Assembly (NCBI GenBank): GCA_020056155.1
Contig: JAGVII010000442.1
Span: forward strand, 1-5,641
Direction of reading: 5' to 3'
DNA: 5,641 bases
Origin: Afipia sp.
GTDB taxonomy: Bacteria; Pseudomonadota; Alphaproteobacteria; Rhizobiales; Xanthobacteraceae
The notes under the pieces are model-generated. The model worked only from the letters and a program-made list of their open reading frames with translations. It did not search any database and was not told where the DNA came from. The translations under genes and the position numbers were made by a program. Positions within the stretch are counted from its first letter, which is position 1, and each line of letters opens with the position of its first letter. Positions 5,484 through 5,641 of this stretch are shown one piece after another.

Positions 5484-5641
5484 ATGCTGTCGCGCACCGC
5501 AGAAAGTCTCTACTGGCTGGCCCGCTACGTCGAACGCGCTGAATATCTCGCGCGCACCATCGAGGCGACGCTGCGCGCCACCGCGCTGCCGGACGCCTAT
5601 GTCGGCAAGAGCAACGAATGGGAATCCGCGCTGCTGACCGC
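5484..5641 (+). CDS. Alpha-E domain protein (DUF403, COG2307), N-terminal fragment cut by the right edge
   Basis: The first 52 codons start MLSRTAESLYWLARYVERAEYLART, the hallmark opening of the alpha-E family (an LSR, then YWLxRYxERAE helix). The family is all-helical, usually about 310-320 residues, so only the first sixth is visible. It is almost always encoded next to a circularly permuted ATP-grasp gene, as here, and is predicted to work with it in peptide synthesis or tagging. Its own chemistry is unknown. The only Shine-Dalgarno-like sequence is the GGGAGGGAG at the end of the preceding repeat, with a long spacer of about 13 bases to the ATG at 5484. Translation may be inefficient or depend on the fold of the repeat. 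In relatives, a transglutaminase-like protein usually follows. Confidence 0.9.
   Translation, partial: MLSRTAESLYWLARYVERAEYLARTIEATLRATALPDAYVGKSNEWESALLT

Overview
The window is GC-rich DNA that most resembles an alphaproteobacterium of the Bradyrhizobium / Rhodopseudomonas / Afipia group (Nitrobacteraceae). This placement rests on the codon bias, on protein sequences that read like those of that family, and on two kinds of intergenic palindromic repeat common in its genomes. It was made by eye, not by a database search. The region looks like ordinary chromosome: tightly packed housekeeping and accessory-metabolism genes, with no transposase, phage gene, tRNA, rRNA or CRISPR array visible.

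Layout. (1) 1-536, minus strand: the N-terminal 178 codons of a YfcG-like glutathione-dependent disulfide-bond oxidoreductase, running off the left edge. (2) 537-688: a divergent intergenic region with a tandem 14-bp repeat. (3) 689-1711, plus strand: a stand-alone MetE-type catalytic-domain methionine synthase that resembles the folate-independent MesD family. (4) 1716-1792: a long hairpin repeat between two convergent genes. (5) 1802-3646, minus strand: a run of three genes, transcribed in the order CinA-N/MoaB-like protein, PaaI-type hotdog thioesterase, xanthine phosphoribosyltransferase (gpt). A multi-hairpin repeat lies between the last two. (6) 3647-3894: a divergent intergenic region with one 8-bp inverted repeat. 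(7) 3895-5310, plus strand: a circularly permuted ATP-grasp enzyme (COG2308). After a 173-bp gap filled by a second copy of the multi-hairpin repeat comes (8) 5484 to the right edge: the start of an alpha-E (DUF403, COG2307) protein.

The most interesting part is the right end. ATP-grasp plus alpha-E gene pairs belong to a predicted but poorly characterised peptide-synthesis or protein-tagging system. In relatives the pair is usually followed by a transglutaminase-like protease and often by a proteasome-like (Anbu-type) peptidase, which would lie just beyond this window. The intergenic repeat inside this pair carries a strong G-quadruplex pattern on the coding strand, and its right arm may supply part of the ribosome binding site of the alpha-E gene. 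The other genes serve unrelated functions: redox, methionine formation, nucleotide repair or pterin-like chemistry, acyl-CoA hydrolysis and purine salvage.
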